Shown: positions 1 to 10,969 of the stretch, one piece after another | How the letters are laid out: the number at the start of each line of letters is the position of its first letter | Numbering within the stretch: the first letter of the stretch is position 1 | NCBI GenBank assembly: GCA_016165875.1 | Contig: JABBOT010000036.1 | Location: 2,745,819 to 2,809,818 of the forward strand | Direction of reading: 5' to 3' | Source: Acanthopleura granulata | Taxonomy: Eukaryota > Mollusca > Polyplacophora > Chitonida > Chitonidae | Length of the DNA: 64,000 nt | Translations under genes and position numbers: made by a program | Notes under the pieces: generated by a model | Seen by the model: only the letters and a program-made list of their open reading frames with translations | Databases searched by the model: none | Told to the model about the DNA's origin: nothing

Positions 1-494
1 TTAATCTGACAATTTACGAAATTAATCTGACAATTTACAATATTTTTAGTTGAGTTTTGCTGAACTTTAGTTGTTTCCAAATTTTCTCACTAACTTACAC
101 CGGTAATTAAAATGTCGTTTTGTTTATGACTGCCATTTGCGCAGTCTGACGCTCATCTTACATCATTTATCTTCCACTTATATGGTACACCACATGTAAA
201 TGCGCACTACATGTGCAAAAGTTCGGCCACTCCGGTTTCCTCAAGGTCGGTAGTCTGCGCCGGCCAATCCGATTTCCTCAAAGTCGGTGGTCTCCGCTGG
301 CCACTCTTGAGTATGGCGCTAATCCCCAGTCAAATAATTAAACATGTACACTGACCAAGGTCTCAGAGTCACTGGCCAATCCGTTAATATCTGTAAAATA
401 ACCAAAAACCACCACTAATGGCTGACTCCAGCATGTCCCAAGTGAGGCTATCTTAATGTGAGATTTACTAAGCCTCACATAAAATAGCAGCTGA
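1..494. other. gene-free flank
   Basis: I see no gene here. A short imperfect duplication lies around 225-300, where a phrase containing ggtttcctcaaggtcggt recurs as gatttcctcaaagtcggt about 40 bases later. No coding segment, RNA gene or transposon end can be supported. Confidence 0.5.
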
Positions 495-700
495 CAGATC
501 GCTCCCTGGCGTGCTAACTAATGGTTTTGCCAGGTGCCTCCTTGGCAGTTGGGTCGCCGGTTCGATTCCCCCCATTTCCGATTCAGTCCAGAATATATCC
601 AAAGGCAGCAAAGATGGATTAGCACGGTTTGACTCTACACTGACTGGGTGACATGTACCATCAATCCTCTTCAGGCCCTTGAATTCAGAACTATTCAGTC
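495..700 (+). mobile_element. tRNA-derived SINE-like unit
   Basis: A perfect RNA polymerase III box B (ggttcgattcc, 559-569) follows a weak box-A-like stretch (508-524). Downstream is a unique body ending in the phrase gactctacactgactgg. The same order, box B and then a closely similar actctacactggctagg phrase, recurs at 12,610-12,780, so this is a repeat rather than a tRNA gene. No cloverleaf can be folded by eye. Both units lie in segments that may be paralogous (see 1,290-1,840 and 13,360-13,870), so they may have been copied together instead of inserting twice. Confidence 0.4.
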
Positions 701-1010
701 AGTGTAATCTATTGAGCATTGTGGAAATTTTGACCCAAAATAGTGTATATCTGATGAATGGTGTGATAAGTTTAGTTAATATGAAAGCACCAACCAAATT
801 TTAAGAGTTCTAATTATGTCGCTCTTGGGTCTATTGGACTGCCTATAGTCTTCACTCTTTTGTACAGCCACGTGGAATGTATTTGGGCTATCCCTTGAAT
901 TTTTAAAAAGACACTGTGCACTGTGAAAATGTTAAAACTTTTGGCACTGAATGTTCACCAATCATGTTCCATGTATCGTACCATACTTTATTTTTTCAAG
1001 TTCCAAAAAT

Positions 1011-1299
1011 ATAAACGTCTTGTACACCACAGATGTTTAACATGTGCGAGATTTGAGCGGGGTGACGGTAATCTGTAATACTATAAACGTCTTGTACACC
1101 ACAGATGTTTAACATATGCGAGATTTGAGCCGGGTGACGGTAATCTGTAATACTATAAACGTCTTGTACACCACAGATGTTTAACATATGCGAGATTTGA
1201 GCCGGGTGACGGTAATCTGTAATACTATAAACGTCTTGTACACCACAGATGTTTAACATATGCGAGATTTGAGCCGGGTGACGGTAATCTGTAATACTA
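1011..1299. repeat. 72-bp tandem repeat, 4 copies
   Basis: Four units begin at 1,011, 1,083, 1,155 and 1,227, each starting ataaacgtcttgtacacc and ending ggtaatctgtaatact. Units 2-4 are almost identical and unit 1 differs at a few bases. Because 72 is a multiple of three, one frame on the - strand stays open through the array. That reading frame is a by-product of the repeat, not a gene. Confidence 0.95.
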
Positions 1300-1840
1300 A
1301 GATACTGATATTTTCCTTTGGAATGTTCCTTTCCTTAAGGCGGTTTCAGTTTAAACCATATGGTCTTTGAACATACACATTGGTCATTCTGAATTTAATG
1401 TGTTTTCTTACAAATGTTTTTTTTTTTATGTTTTGCCTTTATAAATGTATGTATATGCTATGACAATGTTTTTATCTTTATCGCGAAAGAGAAAGTGCTT
1501 TGTGTCATGTACAGTGTGATTCACAGCTTTATAACTTGAATTTAGAAGAGACTAAATATTCGTAATTAAATGTTTATATATACTTTGTATTATTGTAATT
1601 AATGTGTATTTCGCACAAATTTCAGCTTTTTGTCCTGTATCTTACAATATATATGCATTTCACATATCCAATATTTTTATAATGTTTCGTTTTATTACAA
1701 AGATCTTCGAATACCTGCCTTATTTTGGCGTTTCAGATACGGATAATTCTGCTTCCCCATATTTTGCTTCCTTATTTGTCACGGCTTTCAACAAGCAAAC
1801 GGTTGTATACAAGCCTAACTATGATGCGGTTTAACGTAAA
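1290..1840. repeat. diverged duplication, left member
   Basis: This stretch aligns in order with 13,360-13,870. Shared phrases include a cttaaggcggtttcagtttaaacc / cttaaggttgactcaatttaaacc type block, the attcagaagagaataa-like block, cttacaatatat / cttatattttac, and the ggcgtttcaga / ccctttcaga area. Spacing between landmarks is kept at about 12.08 kb. Similarity is low, so the duplication is old. No coding function is supported. Confidence 0.55.
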
Positions 1841-2569
1841 TATATAGAGATCAGGCGGTAAAGGCCATTTGCGCGTTATTGTATCAGTCTAAGTTTACTA
1901 CATGGTGCTATTATAGAAACGAAGAAAGTTCGACATCGTGTTACTGTAAATCCAAGAATTTGCCATAAAGTGTTATTATACAACAAACAATGTAGCAGAT
2001 GGCGTTATGACACAATTAAGAATGTTTTACACACCCAAAAATGTGTCAGACTGGTTTGTTAGAGAGCCAATAATGCACTAGATCACGTTATGAAGCTACC
2101 GCATATTAGCGTTCTATTTCAGATGGTGTGATGGAAATAAATTAGTTTGGTGAGGCGCTTGAAAACCAACATCGCCTGCAGGGCAGATCAATTATAAAAT
2201 CCTCCATTTATGTTCAGTCATGAAGTTTGGAGATGTTGAAGTAAAACCACTACGTACGGCTACTAAGCCAACAGAAATCTACCTTTATTCACCAGGCGAG
2301 TAGAAATATTATCAATTAAAAGAGAGGCTGTACAAGACACATGGATGTTTAGAGGAAAATGAAATACGTCAGATTATGGGATAATTTTCTCACTGACAGG
2401 TGAAAAACATTTCCAACATGAGAACGTGTTTCTTACGTAGGACTGACAACTTTTACCTCAGAAGTCTGCAGTTTGTATATATTAAAGATTTGATGTCCGT
2501 CTTTTCCGCTTTTTTCTCAGAAGTCAGTCAATGCGTAATTAATGGAACAAGTGTGTGTTTGCTATAGAT

Positions 2570-2715
2570 GTAGACGAGGGGACGATACGAGTATGCCTAT
2601 TGGATTTGTAGACGTGGTAATAATACGTATATGCCTAATGGACTTGTAGACGTGGTAATAATACATATATGCCTAATGGACTTGTAGACGGGGTAATAAT
2701 ACATATGTGAATGGG
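2570..2715. repeat. 38-bp tandem repeat, about 3.8 copies
   Basis: Units start at 2,570, 2,608, 2,646 and 2,684, each with gtagacg followed by a tggtaataatacrtatatg core. Units 2 and 3 are nearly identical. No gene is associated. Confidence 0.9.
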
Positions 2716-4284
2716 AGTGCTACATGTATATCTACTTGACGTTATAACTGTAATAAAAAATTCGATTGAAGATAAAGAAAGAGCTGTACAATACAACCAG
2801 TAGCGGACATTCGAAGATTTTCTTACAAGTCAAGTCTGCTTTCCGTTATTGTTTTTTTTTTCTTGGCCCCGGCCTCGAAGCATTAGAATTAAGGAAGATC
2901 AGAGTTAGATTTGTAAAAGGCGCACATCTGACGGTGATGTTTAGTTAATGGAGCAGTCCGCATTTTTAGAAAGTACGCATCATCTGAAAGATAATTTTGT
3001 ACTGATTTCAAATGTGGTATTTATTATTTTGTGACATTCATTTGCAGTGATTAAATGATTTGCAGCCATATTTTAGCAGAGTGACGTCACGGATTCTTTT
3101 TATCTGCAAACAATTACAACATGTTTCACGGCACCTCGATCTTTATCTCCGTTTTAATCACTGTAAAAGATGCCAAAAAATAATGAAAACCATATTTGGA
3201 ATGAGCACGAAATTGCCTTGCAGATAATGTGTACCTCCTAAAAATGTGGTATGTTATTTTAATACACATTAGCTATTCGTCGAAGCAGACACTTGCACTC
3301 TAATCAAGAATCGCAAGACCAGTTACCAAAACAAGATTTATCACAAACCAACAAGATACCAAGACAGTATATTATGTAAAACCTTAAAACGGATTCATGA
3401 AAAAAACTTTAGAACAGTTTTCAGTGATGGCTGAGTGACGAAAAGAATCTTTTAAACGGTTGAATGGAACCCGTATCCAAATCGTGTAACATGCTGCATT
3501 ATATGTTGTCGTTAATCAAGTATGTGTGTCAGCTGCGCTTGGATTACTGTTACACATGTGTATTCAGCATAACGATTGTATTCGAAGACGATGGTATATG
3601 GCTCCAGTTGTACACACAAATATGAGGCCCAGGGTTCTGGACACTCCGTCCATATTTGCTAACAAGAGAGGTGTAAGTCAGTCTAAAACATAAAATACTT
3701 GGCGTGAACTCGTTTGATGGATTATTCATGACCCACCGGAATTGCAGTAATAACAGTGTAGTGACATTGATTTAAATCATTATACAACACACAGGATGGA
3801 ACATGTTAGATGCCAAAAATGTACACATTGTACACAGTTCCTTTCGGTATATTCCTATATATATTAGGACAATTTGCAATATTAAAATTCAAACTACATG
3901 TGAACCTCTTCTTGTAAAGTTGACGTGACAAGGAAGCGTTGTGGTCTTTGCGCACGTGCAAGCTCTGGTTCTTGAAGAGCGTCTCGCGACACAGTCGTGT
4001 CTCGTGGGGATAGAATCCATACAATGACCTTTTAGCCATAACTGCTGCCATGACAAAAATTTTCCGATCGTCATAACAATGACACATAATGCGGCTGTGA
4101 AACAAGCCCAGGATTTTCTCCTGAATTCAAGCTGGTTTCCTCCTGACCTCACCCAGGTTCCTCACGACGTCACCGTTCGCCCGGTTTCCTCTTAACTTCA
4201 TTCGTTTTCTTTCATCAGTGACAGTGTTTCCTCCCGGCTTCATCAACACAATTAACCCAACTCAATTATTGAAAGAAACAATAT
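2716..4284. other. gene-free stretch
   Basis: I found no supportable gene, RNA or transposon here. The short open frames on either strand show no recognisable motif, no consistent splice signals and no homology to other parts of the window. Confidence 0.4.
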
Positions 4285-5490
4285 CATATCTCCTAATCAA
4301 TATGGGTTCAGGAAAAATCATTCAACAGCACATGTTGTTTGTTCCCCTTACAACTTTCTTCTCTCTACAAGAGATTCTAAGAACTTCAGTGCAACTGACT
4401 TCTTGGATTTATCGGAAGCTTTGGCCACAGTGAATGACGTCATTCTTCTGCAGAGACTAAATCATTATGCCTTTCGTGTTGCGCCAAATGATTGGCTGCA
4501 GAGATACGTAACCGGCCGACAACAAGCAGTCACATTTGAATTCTCTCTTTCGCCATTTACACCAATACTGCACGGTGTGATACAAGGTACAATATTGGGT
4601 TCACTTCTTTTTATGATATACATCAATGACATCACTCGATTATCCAATATTTTTAAGTTCACCCTGTTCGCTGATGACACCAGTGCCTATTCGTCCGCTC
4701 TGTCTGGTAATGAAGTCGTTCATATTCTCAGGGAAGAGCTGGACAAGATTTTACAATGGCTATATGTCAACCGTCTTCCTGTCTAAAACAAAGACGAAAG
4801 CCTTGATTGTCAGCCCTACAAACAAACGTCCTCCAATGCAACCAGTTATGCTTAATGGGGCTCTCCTGACAGTAGTGAGCGAGTACAAATATTCTCGGCC
4901 TTATTTTTAACAACAAACTCTCTTGACACTCACATATTAGCTTCCTGTGTAAGAAGGTATCTCAAAATATTGGAGTGATAAAACATATGAGACGGAATGT
5001 TAACAAGAAGATATTATCAATATTTTACTATTCCCTGATCTTTCTCCACTTGAACCATGGCAACGCTCTTTCAGGAAGTACATACCAAACTCGCCTACAG
5101 CCACTTGTACAGCTTCAAGAACATGCGTTGCGAGTCATTTTCTTTTCGCATAGGCTGGGACACATTTCCAATCTCTTTAGGTCTCTTAAGATCCTTCCTT
5201 TGGCTAGATTAAATCTTTAATCTTGCCTTTTTCGTTGCTCATAAAGCTATGCACCACCCATGTTTTTTTACCTCATCACTTTTTCCATCTTTTTACGCCA
5301 CAATCTTCCATTCATATCTATCATACTAGAATACTTTTTGTTTTTCGAATATTGCAGCACATTTTGTTAAGGTACGAGCATCTAAGGAATGGACTAACCT
5401 TCCCTGTGAAATGAAGAGCATTCAATCTATATGATTATTCAAATCCACTCTTGAAGAACATTCTGTTAACAGATTAACATTTTCCTTAAT
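4285..5490 (+). pseudogene. decayed CR1/Jockey-group LINE, reverse transcriptase and C-terminal region
   Basis: This is the 3' half of a non-LTR retrotransposon on the + strand, broken by several frameshifts. Read across frames, the order is that of a LINE reverse transcriptase: a YGFRKNHSTAH entry motif near 4,300; FLDLSEA (motif A, usual aspartate present) near 4,400; a GVIQGTILGSLLFMIYIND block near 4,575-4,630; then the catalytic FADD box near 4,670. After this come the usual tail phrases: YYSLIFLHLNHGN near 5,030, QLQEHALRVIFFSH near 5,115-5,150, and WTNLPCEMKSIQS near 5,390. In the family the second residue of the QG turn is normally preceded by P (GVPQG); here it is I. Frameshifts near 4,400, 4,780 and 4,920 preclude a working enzyme. 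No endonuclease domain or 5' end is recognisable upstream, so the copy is 5'-truncated or too decayed. Assignment to the CR1/L2/Jockey range is by motif style only. Confidence 0.85.
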
Positions 5491-5790
5491 TATCGTTACA
5501 CGTGAACTGGTCTGTATAACTTCTTTTGCCTTCCACTATTCCAGCTTGTCTCCCTCCAAGCTATTGTTAAATTTGCTTATTTTCATTTCTTTGTTGTTTT
5601 TTTTTCACTCTTTCTTCAATAACCAAAATGATATTTTATCATGTGCCACCTTATACCAAATATTCCAGAAGTGTATGTTTTGGGATAGAACATGCCTTAG
5701 TAATCCCGCCATTGTTCTGAAATGTTCATAAGTATGTGTTTGAAATAATGAAATTATAGTGAATAAAAAATCAAATCCAGTCAAACTCCA
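5491..5790. other. LINE 3' flank, AT-rich
   Basis: AT-rich sequence follows the LINE relic and probably includes its 3' untranslated part. A run ending gtgaataaaaaatcaaatcc near 5,760 could be the A-rich tail. No target-site duplication could be matched. Confidence 0.3.
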
Positions 5791-6850
5791 TACCCTCCCC
5801 AGTTACTCCGTACTATACCGCCGGTTTACTCCGTACACTATCCCGTTTTTTCTGTACATTCCCGGTTCACACGTGTTAGCAGCTCACAGATGAAAGGGAA
5901 CCAGTCCATATTTTCCAATCATATACAACTGTAGATTACGCCTTCACAAAGAGGCGCAGAGATCTCATACATGGTACACAAACACAACTTGATAAGCCCT
6001 ATTAAATGATGTCAAAATTTTTGATGTTCGACGACAGTTTAAGTCACAGTTCGGCTAGCAATTCAGTGTGACGTAACCTGACCTCAATCCTCCATTCATT
6101 CGCCTGTCATTTACCCATTCAGTACCCCGTTTTGTGTACCAAGTATGAGATCTCTTCGCCTAGTACTTAAGGCACAATGTTGGTCTAAATGTCCAGTTGA
6201 CTTTCCAATACTGTAATCATTCAGCCAGTCACCCCCATTCAATCCACCAGTCAATCGTCCATTCAGTGCCCAGCCTCTTTTTCCATTTAGTACACCAGTC
6301 AATCGTCCATTCAGTGCCCAGCCTCTTTTTCCATTCAGTACACCAGTCAATCGTCCATTCAGTGCCCAGCCTCTTTTTCCATTCAGTACACCAGCCAATC
6401 TTCCATTCAGCCCGCTAATCAATCCCCATTCAGTATGCTGGTCAATCCCCCAGTTATTCCGACAGTACACTCCCGGTTTACTCCGTACCCTCCTCGGTTT
6501 CTCACCACTACTACCGGTTTATTCCGTACCCCCCAGTCACTCCGTACTACATCTGGCTTACTCTGCAGCCTTCCTAGTCACTCTGTACCATACCTTCCGT
6601 TTTCTCCGTACCCTTCCCAGTCACTCCCTACTACCTCCGGTTTGCACCGTACACTACGTAGTTTGCTTCAGCATCCCCGGTTTACCAGTATTCTCACTGG
6701 CTTACTCCATAATATCTCCGGTTCTTTCTATACTGGTACTCTCAAAGGCTTACTCCCCACTCTCCAAGGTTCACTCCACACTATCCACGTTTTACTCAAT
6801 AGTGAGATAGTCTTCCCGGTTTTGTATCGTAATCTCCATGATTTAATAAA
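5791..6850. repeat. degenerate minisatellite field with a 48-bp core array
   Basis: Two related themes repeat imperfectly: ccggtttactccgtac (5,800-5,870 and 6,465-6,830) and ccattcagtacaccagtc (6,100-6,470). Inside is a clean 48-bp array with units starting at 6,251, 6,299, 6,347 and 6,395 (phrase tcaatcgtccattcagtgcc). Forty-eight is a multiple of three, so frames on both strands stay open. They translate to short repeats and are not genes. Confidence 0.85.
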
Positions 6851-7369
6851 GCATCGCCTATTGTCGTGACACATTTTGTTTTGGTATGTAGAGAAACATT
6901 TCCTTGGTTCACCCTTTCCTCAATGATCTGACATGTTACGCACAATGCCAACTCCTTGAAAATGTGATGATAGCTTTGAATCCCTGAAGTATCTTTCCCG
7001 ATTGTTTCAAAACAGCAAATACTGTTGTCACCTGTGACGTCATTGATTTCTGTTGGTCTGTAATACTGATCCAGGTGACGTCACTTGATTTTTGCTGATC
7101 GGCAATCAGATGAACGCTGGATATTTGCCCATGTACATACTGATTGAAAGCCTGTGTTAAAACCCCACGGCAGCTTACTACATACATGTAACTACTGATG
7201 TTTGACTATATCGAACGGCCACCTTATGCTAATTAAAATCTTCCTGTTTTAGGATGCATGTGACATTCCCATGTGATACTGGCGAATATGAGGAAGTTTG
7301 TATTCTGTAGCAGCCTGTGTTTATTTCTACTGGCCTTTTCCGTGCAATACATGCACAACACTTCAGTGT

Positions 7370-7570
7370 GTCATTAATGTTTATACAGATAGCTATATGC
7401 CTATCCTTTAGTTTACATATAGCTATTTGCCCATTAGTTTGGCTACATCTAGCCGTATGCCCATCTGGTAGTTGACATGTACCCAGATGCCCATTTGTTT
7501 GGCTACATAACCTTGTGCCCGGCTGGTAGTTTAAATGTGGTTTTTTGTCCACTGGTTACTTTACACGTAG
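7370..7570. repeat. degenerate repeat of roughly 25-30 bp
   Basis: The alternating phrases gtttrcatatagctat and atgcccat repeat about six times with variable spacing (7,380 to 7,560). It is an old, eroded minisatellite. An open frame on the - strand across it is a repeat artefact. Confidence 0.7.
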
Positions 7571-8291
7571 CTACATGTCCTTAAGCTATTTCGTGACTTT
7601 TTTTACTTAATTATTATATCTCCAGAAATGTTGTTATTTCTGGTGCTCGCCTAAGTTAAACAATTCGCATTCATGCTTATTAATTCTGATTCTCCACTAT
7701 GCTTTAATATTAAGTCCTATTGTTGTGCCTATGACGTTAAACAGAAATGAAATAAAGTAATTACTATTATTTTAAGTTGACCTCTCTCTTAAAATGTTGC
7801 CGAAATTGTAAAATTTCATGAGTGAAATAGAAATTAAATTTATGAATTAAATCTTACTCAATTTGATAATGCTTAACTGTTGCCTTTCCGTCTGCATGTT
7901 TTTGGAGAGCATTATGAGAATTTAACTTAATTTGTTTTATCTTATTGTTGATACGTGTAAAATGTTGTTATAAAGCAGTCATACATTCGACGAATACTAG
8001 AAACATCGACATAACCATCATATAAATAATCCTTATTTCTCGGATTCTCGAACAACATTATCGGAAAGAGTCCCCGTATCAGACTGTCCTTACTAGCGCC
8101 GTTCAGTGTGATGTTTCGTGTGTCTCCATATATTTTGATACTTAGACCTGGGAATCCAGGTCATTACATGTATGTACGGTCGCTCATGTCGGATAGTGCA
8201 ATGAAGAACAGCTACTTGAGCATAACACCTGTAATTCTTATTGTGTATTGACCATAGTTCTTATTTTGTTTCACCCATGTTCTAATTATAG
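7571..8291. other. gene-free stretch with one SINE-tail-like phrase
   Basis: Mostly AT-rich. Around 7,715-7,755 the phrase tgacgttaaacagaaatg followed by aaataaag resembles the 3' end of molluscan SINEs, but no head is present. Nothing else is supportable. Confidence 0.3.
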
Positions 8292-8419
8292 GCCCAATTC
8301 ATTGACAGATGGGAATTTCTATCGACGTATCTGATATCATGAAACACTTATTTGGCATGAATGTAGGGCCCTGAACGAAGCTGGTAACAAAACGAAATAC
8401 GTGGATCTGTCCGCTGGAT
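8292..8419 (+). pseudogene. exon-like segment of unknown gene, contains a stop
   Basis: A protein-like reading runs between an acceptor (taattatag, ending 8,291) and a strong donor (gat|gtgagt at 8,420). In the frame beginning at 8,293 it reads through motifs such as DGNFYRR, YHETLIWHEC and NKTKYVDLSAG, which is the look of an extracellular domain with an N-glycosylation sequon (NKT). A TGA at 8,332-8,334 interrupts it. Either the true exon begins after the stop or the segment is decayed. It leaves one base at its 3' end, which does not match the phase of the next candidate (8,729), so another exon would be needed between them. The local base composition is richer in G+C than its surroundings. 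The family is not recognised. Confidence 0.3.
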
Positions 8420-8728
8420 GTGAGTTAGCAGTTAGTCTTCGTGCAAACATCAATGTACCTGACCTCTGAAAGGCGAGGAAATGACTAAAAAAGAAGTAAT
8501 TAACCACCAGTAGAAAGACAATTAAAACTGTCCTATTTCTTTCAAATAGCCTTATGTTAAGAAAAGCATTCTTTATAATTTAGGTTTTTGACATTGCCTT
8601 TAAGGCCACTGAAAGTTATGCGCCTTATTAACCATATTGTTATTATATGATTTAAGTTGCACAACGTTTCCTACATCTATATTCGAATGTTCGTTCCTGT
8701 ATACTACTCGTGTGGTCTCATGTAGCAG

Positions 8729-8920
8729 GTTTCTGTGAACACAGGGCCAAATGACGTCAAACATCCGTCAGAATTGTACATAAAGGCCCACTTACACTTC
8801 CAACACTTGACAACATGTAACTTACTGAAGGAAAAAATAACTGCAAGAAGCGTGCTCATGGTTCAAATTTATTTCTGGACGAATTCCGACATGAACTGTG
8901 CCCAAGAAAGCAAACTACTC
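8729..8920 (+). CDS. candidate exon 1 of an unrecognised transmembrane-protein gene
   Basis: This open segment follows an acceptor (catgtagcag, ending 8,728) and could end at the gtgtta donor at 8,921, giving 64 codons in phase 0. The reading continues open to 8,956. It includes phrases such as PSELYIKAHLHFQHL and YFWTNSDMNCAQES, with two cysteines and no hydrophobic segment, consistent with an extracellular region. Ending in phase 0 agrees with the next candidate at 9,351. I cannot name the protein. Evidence is limited to splice-like signals, phase agreement and protein-like composition. Confidence 0.33.
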
Positions 8921-9350
8921 GTGTTAAGGATTTATTTAATACCATACAACCTTTGAAAAATTATTGACGCACTCAGTTGTTTTTAACAACGCCTCGGGTG
9001 TCTTTAAAATGATCCAAGCTGAGTTCTCGTTTTTCTCGTGAAGTTACCTATGGCTAATCCAGAAAATGGAATACAAGATAAACTTTGCACACTAGAAGAC
9101 CGCTCCATGTACACTGTATTGATAGAGGGATTTGAGAATTTTTAGAGGATAATTCACGCTGAATTTCTAATTCCGTCATCTAGTGCCGTTATAGATGAGA
9201 ACTGAGAGAAAAAAACCAAAGTTCTGTACTTTTTTTCAGAAAACACCAATTCCTGGAGTCAGAGATGCTTGAGTATCTGATCTGACGTGTTATCATCTGT
9301 TTTACTCACTCTCTTACAGATCCTCCCGGGGCCTCAACCAAGATTTTCAG

Positions 9351-9435
9351 GCATTGGAATGTTTGACTGATGGAATTCCAAACTTCTCACTGTGGGAACA
9401 GGTTCTAGGGAACGTAACTCTGTGGCAGATATATG
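9351..9435 (+). CDS. candidate exon 2 of the same gene
   Basis: The segment follows gattttcag (ending 9,350) and ends before ggtgaaag (GT at 9,436). An alternative and stronger acceptor, ctcactctcttacag (ending 9,319), would add ten codons but shift the phase relative to the previous exon. The reading carries GIPNFSLWEQ and GNVTLWQIY, including two N-glycosylation-type sequons (NFS, NVT). It ends with one base of a glycine codon, which is completed by the first two bases of the exon at 10,033. Role unknown, presumably extracellular. Confidence 0.35.
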
Positions 9436-9517
9436 GTGAAAGACAGGACAGGAATATCTAAGGTTATTTCTCCCAGAGGATTGTAAGGCGATGGGATTGT
9501 ACGCCTGTGAAATTGGA

Positions 9518-9574
9518 AACATTTTATTTTAATTCTTTACTTAATTCTTAAATAAAGAATTAAATTAAAATGTT
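9518..9574. other. near-perfect 57-bp AT-rich palindrome
   Basis: The left arm begins aacattttattttaattc and the right arm ends gaattaaattaaaatgtt, with few mismatches and almost no loop. It could form a long hairpin or cruciform. It lies in what would be the intron between exons 2 and 3 of the candidate gene. It may be a tiny inverted-repeat transposon relic, but no target-site duplication is evident. Confidence 0.8.
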
Positions 9575-10032
9575 AAACCTGTAAGTTTCAAGGGACAGCG
9601 GCTGTAGATTTCTTCTAGCGACCAAAGTGAAAGATTACCCCGTATTAACACAATAACTGTCTATTTATGGATATACCTACTCCTATACGCCTAGTTTTTA
9701 CTACATGTATGTTGTGTTTTGACGACTCCTCAGTCTTTTCTTTGTTAGCTGTCCTGCAATTCTATGTGTTATCAAACACGCAGTTTTGCCTTGCTAAAAC
9801 ATTTGCTGGCAACACATATTAGTTAACTAAACCTTATGGATACGGCCAAGGGAAGTTTTTGCTCGACCATTTCCACCGTTAGTCTCTAACGCGCCACCGT
9901 CACTGATTATTTTTAAAGACGCCGCTCTTTGCAATTGCTGAAACCCGACAGCCACAGAACAAATCCACACCTTCAAAGTCAAGCTCATTCTATATTGTTG
10001 GTGGAATAAGTATATCCTGTGTATTATTACAG

Positions 10033-10074
10033 GTAAACCCCGCTTTGGACATGGTGCCTTCAGGAAATGCACTG
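10033..10074 (+). CDS. candidate exon 3, 42 bp
   Basis: A short exon lies between a good acceptor (gtattattacag, ending 10,032) and a good donor (actg|gtaagaa, GT at 10,075). In the phase set by its neighbours it reads KPRFGHGAFRKCT, contributing one cysteine. It takes two bases to finish the preceding glycine codon and leaves one base that is finished by gg at 10,128-10,129. The following intron would be only 53 bases. Confidence 0.38.
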
Positions 10075-10127
10075 GTAAGAAAACTAGTTTGGCCGTCCCG
10101 TTCTACCCTCCTGGAGAGCTGTTTCAG

Positions 10128-10309
10128 GGGAGACAATTCATGCTAAGCCAAATCTGGCCATGAAGAACATGAGCAGCGATATCGTTATTTATGGGCTCTT
10201 GGCTAAGATCCTGGGTCAGGCGGTCTAGTGGGACTCGGCTGGTCATTTGCGGGACAGTTTTACCGTCACCATAACAAACAACCTCAACTACGACTGGCGT
10301 TGTGTTAAG
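10128..10309 (+). pseudogene. candidate exon 4, interrupted by TAG
   Basis: The acceptor is gagctgtttcag (ending 10,127) and the donor aag|gtatga (GT at 10,310). Sixty codons run from 10,130 and end in phase 0. The reading includes KPNLAMKNMSSDIVIYGLL and then DSFTVTITNNLNYDWRC, the beta-strand-like pattern common in extracellular domains. A single in-frame TAG at 10,226-10,228 separates these halves. No intron can remove it, because the only flanking GT and AG are 13 bases apart. So this is a pseudogene, a null allele or a sequence error. Neighbouring exons have no stop, which favours a recent lesion or an error. Confidence 0.4.
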
Positions 10310-10581
10310 GTATGAATGGAATATTCTAATCCTCTATCCATGTAAATATGTGTACCATACTCCACTTTATGTATGAATGATAATAGCTTAACGCGAATTC
10401 GGCACTATCATACCCATATTTACTCGATAGAGGGAGGTTTAACAAGGGTACTAGTTTCCCTTTGAAAATGGTTTCGTCTAAAGCCATAGTTTTGTGTTTG
10501 ATTTTTTTTAAACTCCAGACATGTCAGATCGTAGTTTATGCCACTGGAAGCAGTCGATATTAATTTGCCATTGTGTATTAG

Positions 10582-10669
10582 GTTTCTGGACTAACGGACA
10601 GGTTAGAGGATGGTGACAACTTCAGTCAGGCCCATAGAAAACCGACAGCGGTCACTATTCTTCCCATTT
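10582..10669 (+). CDS. candidate exon 5
   Basis: The acceptor is ccattgtgtattag (ending 10,581) and the donor ttt|gtatatg (GT at 10,670). It begins in phase 0, as exon 4 requires, runs 29 codons and leaves one base. The reading includes SGLTDRLEDGDNF and HRKPTAVTILPI, a polar stretch leading to a membrane-proximal segment. With the following exon the split codon becomes TAT. Family not recognised. Confidence 0.38.
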
Positions 10670-10689
10670 GTATATGATTGGTTATATGT

Positions 10690-10965
10690 AGATGGTAGAT
10701 GTGGGGTAGATGTGGGCTAGGATCACTGAAAACATCCAATCAGCTTGTCGTTTTATGATTGATCGTTACATGTGGATGGAACGTGTAGGGTAAGATCACT
10801 GAAAACATGTGATCTGTTATGTATTTGAGTGTAACAGCGTCACATGGTACGTGTAAGGTAGGATCACTGAAAACATGTGATCCGTTTCTCGTTATGTATT
10901 TGATTGTTGCAGTGTCAGATGGTACGCCTGAACACTGTGAACAATCCATTTTTTGTCATTCTGTA
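10690..10965. repeat. degenerate tandem repeat of about 74 bp inside an intron
   Basis: Three imperfect copies share gatcactgaaaacat (about 10,721, 10,795 and 10,863) and gttatgtatttgattg-like phrases. They fall within the intron between exons 5 and 6 of the candidate gene. A copy of the region leading into exon 6 (gcagtgtcagatggtac) is part of the array, so the true 3' splice site there is ambiguous. Confidence 0.75.
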
Positions 10966-10969
10966 TCAG

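Noticed and set aside
996..1259. 87-codon - strand frame with a 24-residue period
   Set aside because: It is a by-product of the 72-bp tandem repeat, whose length is a multiple of three.
1011..1299. CRISPR array
   Set aside because: The units are contiguous tandem copies with no spacers, and the sequence is clearly from an animal genome. The same applies to the other arrays.
6111..6470. 119-codon - strand frame and 73-codon + strand frame
   Set aside because: Both arise from the 48-bp array. No domain or splice support.
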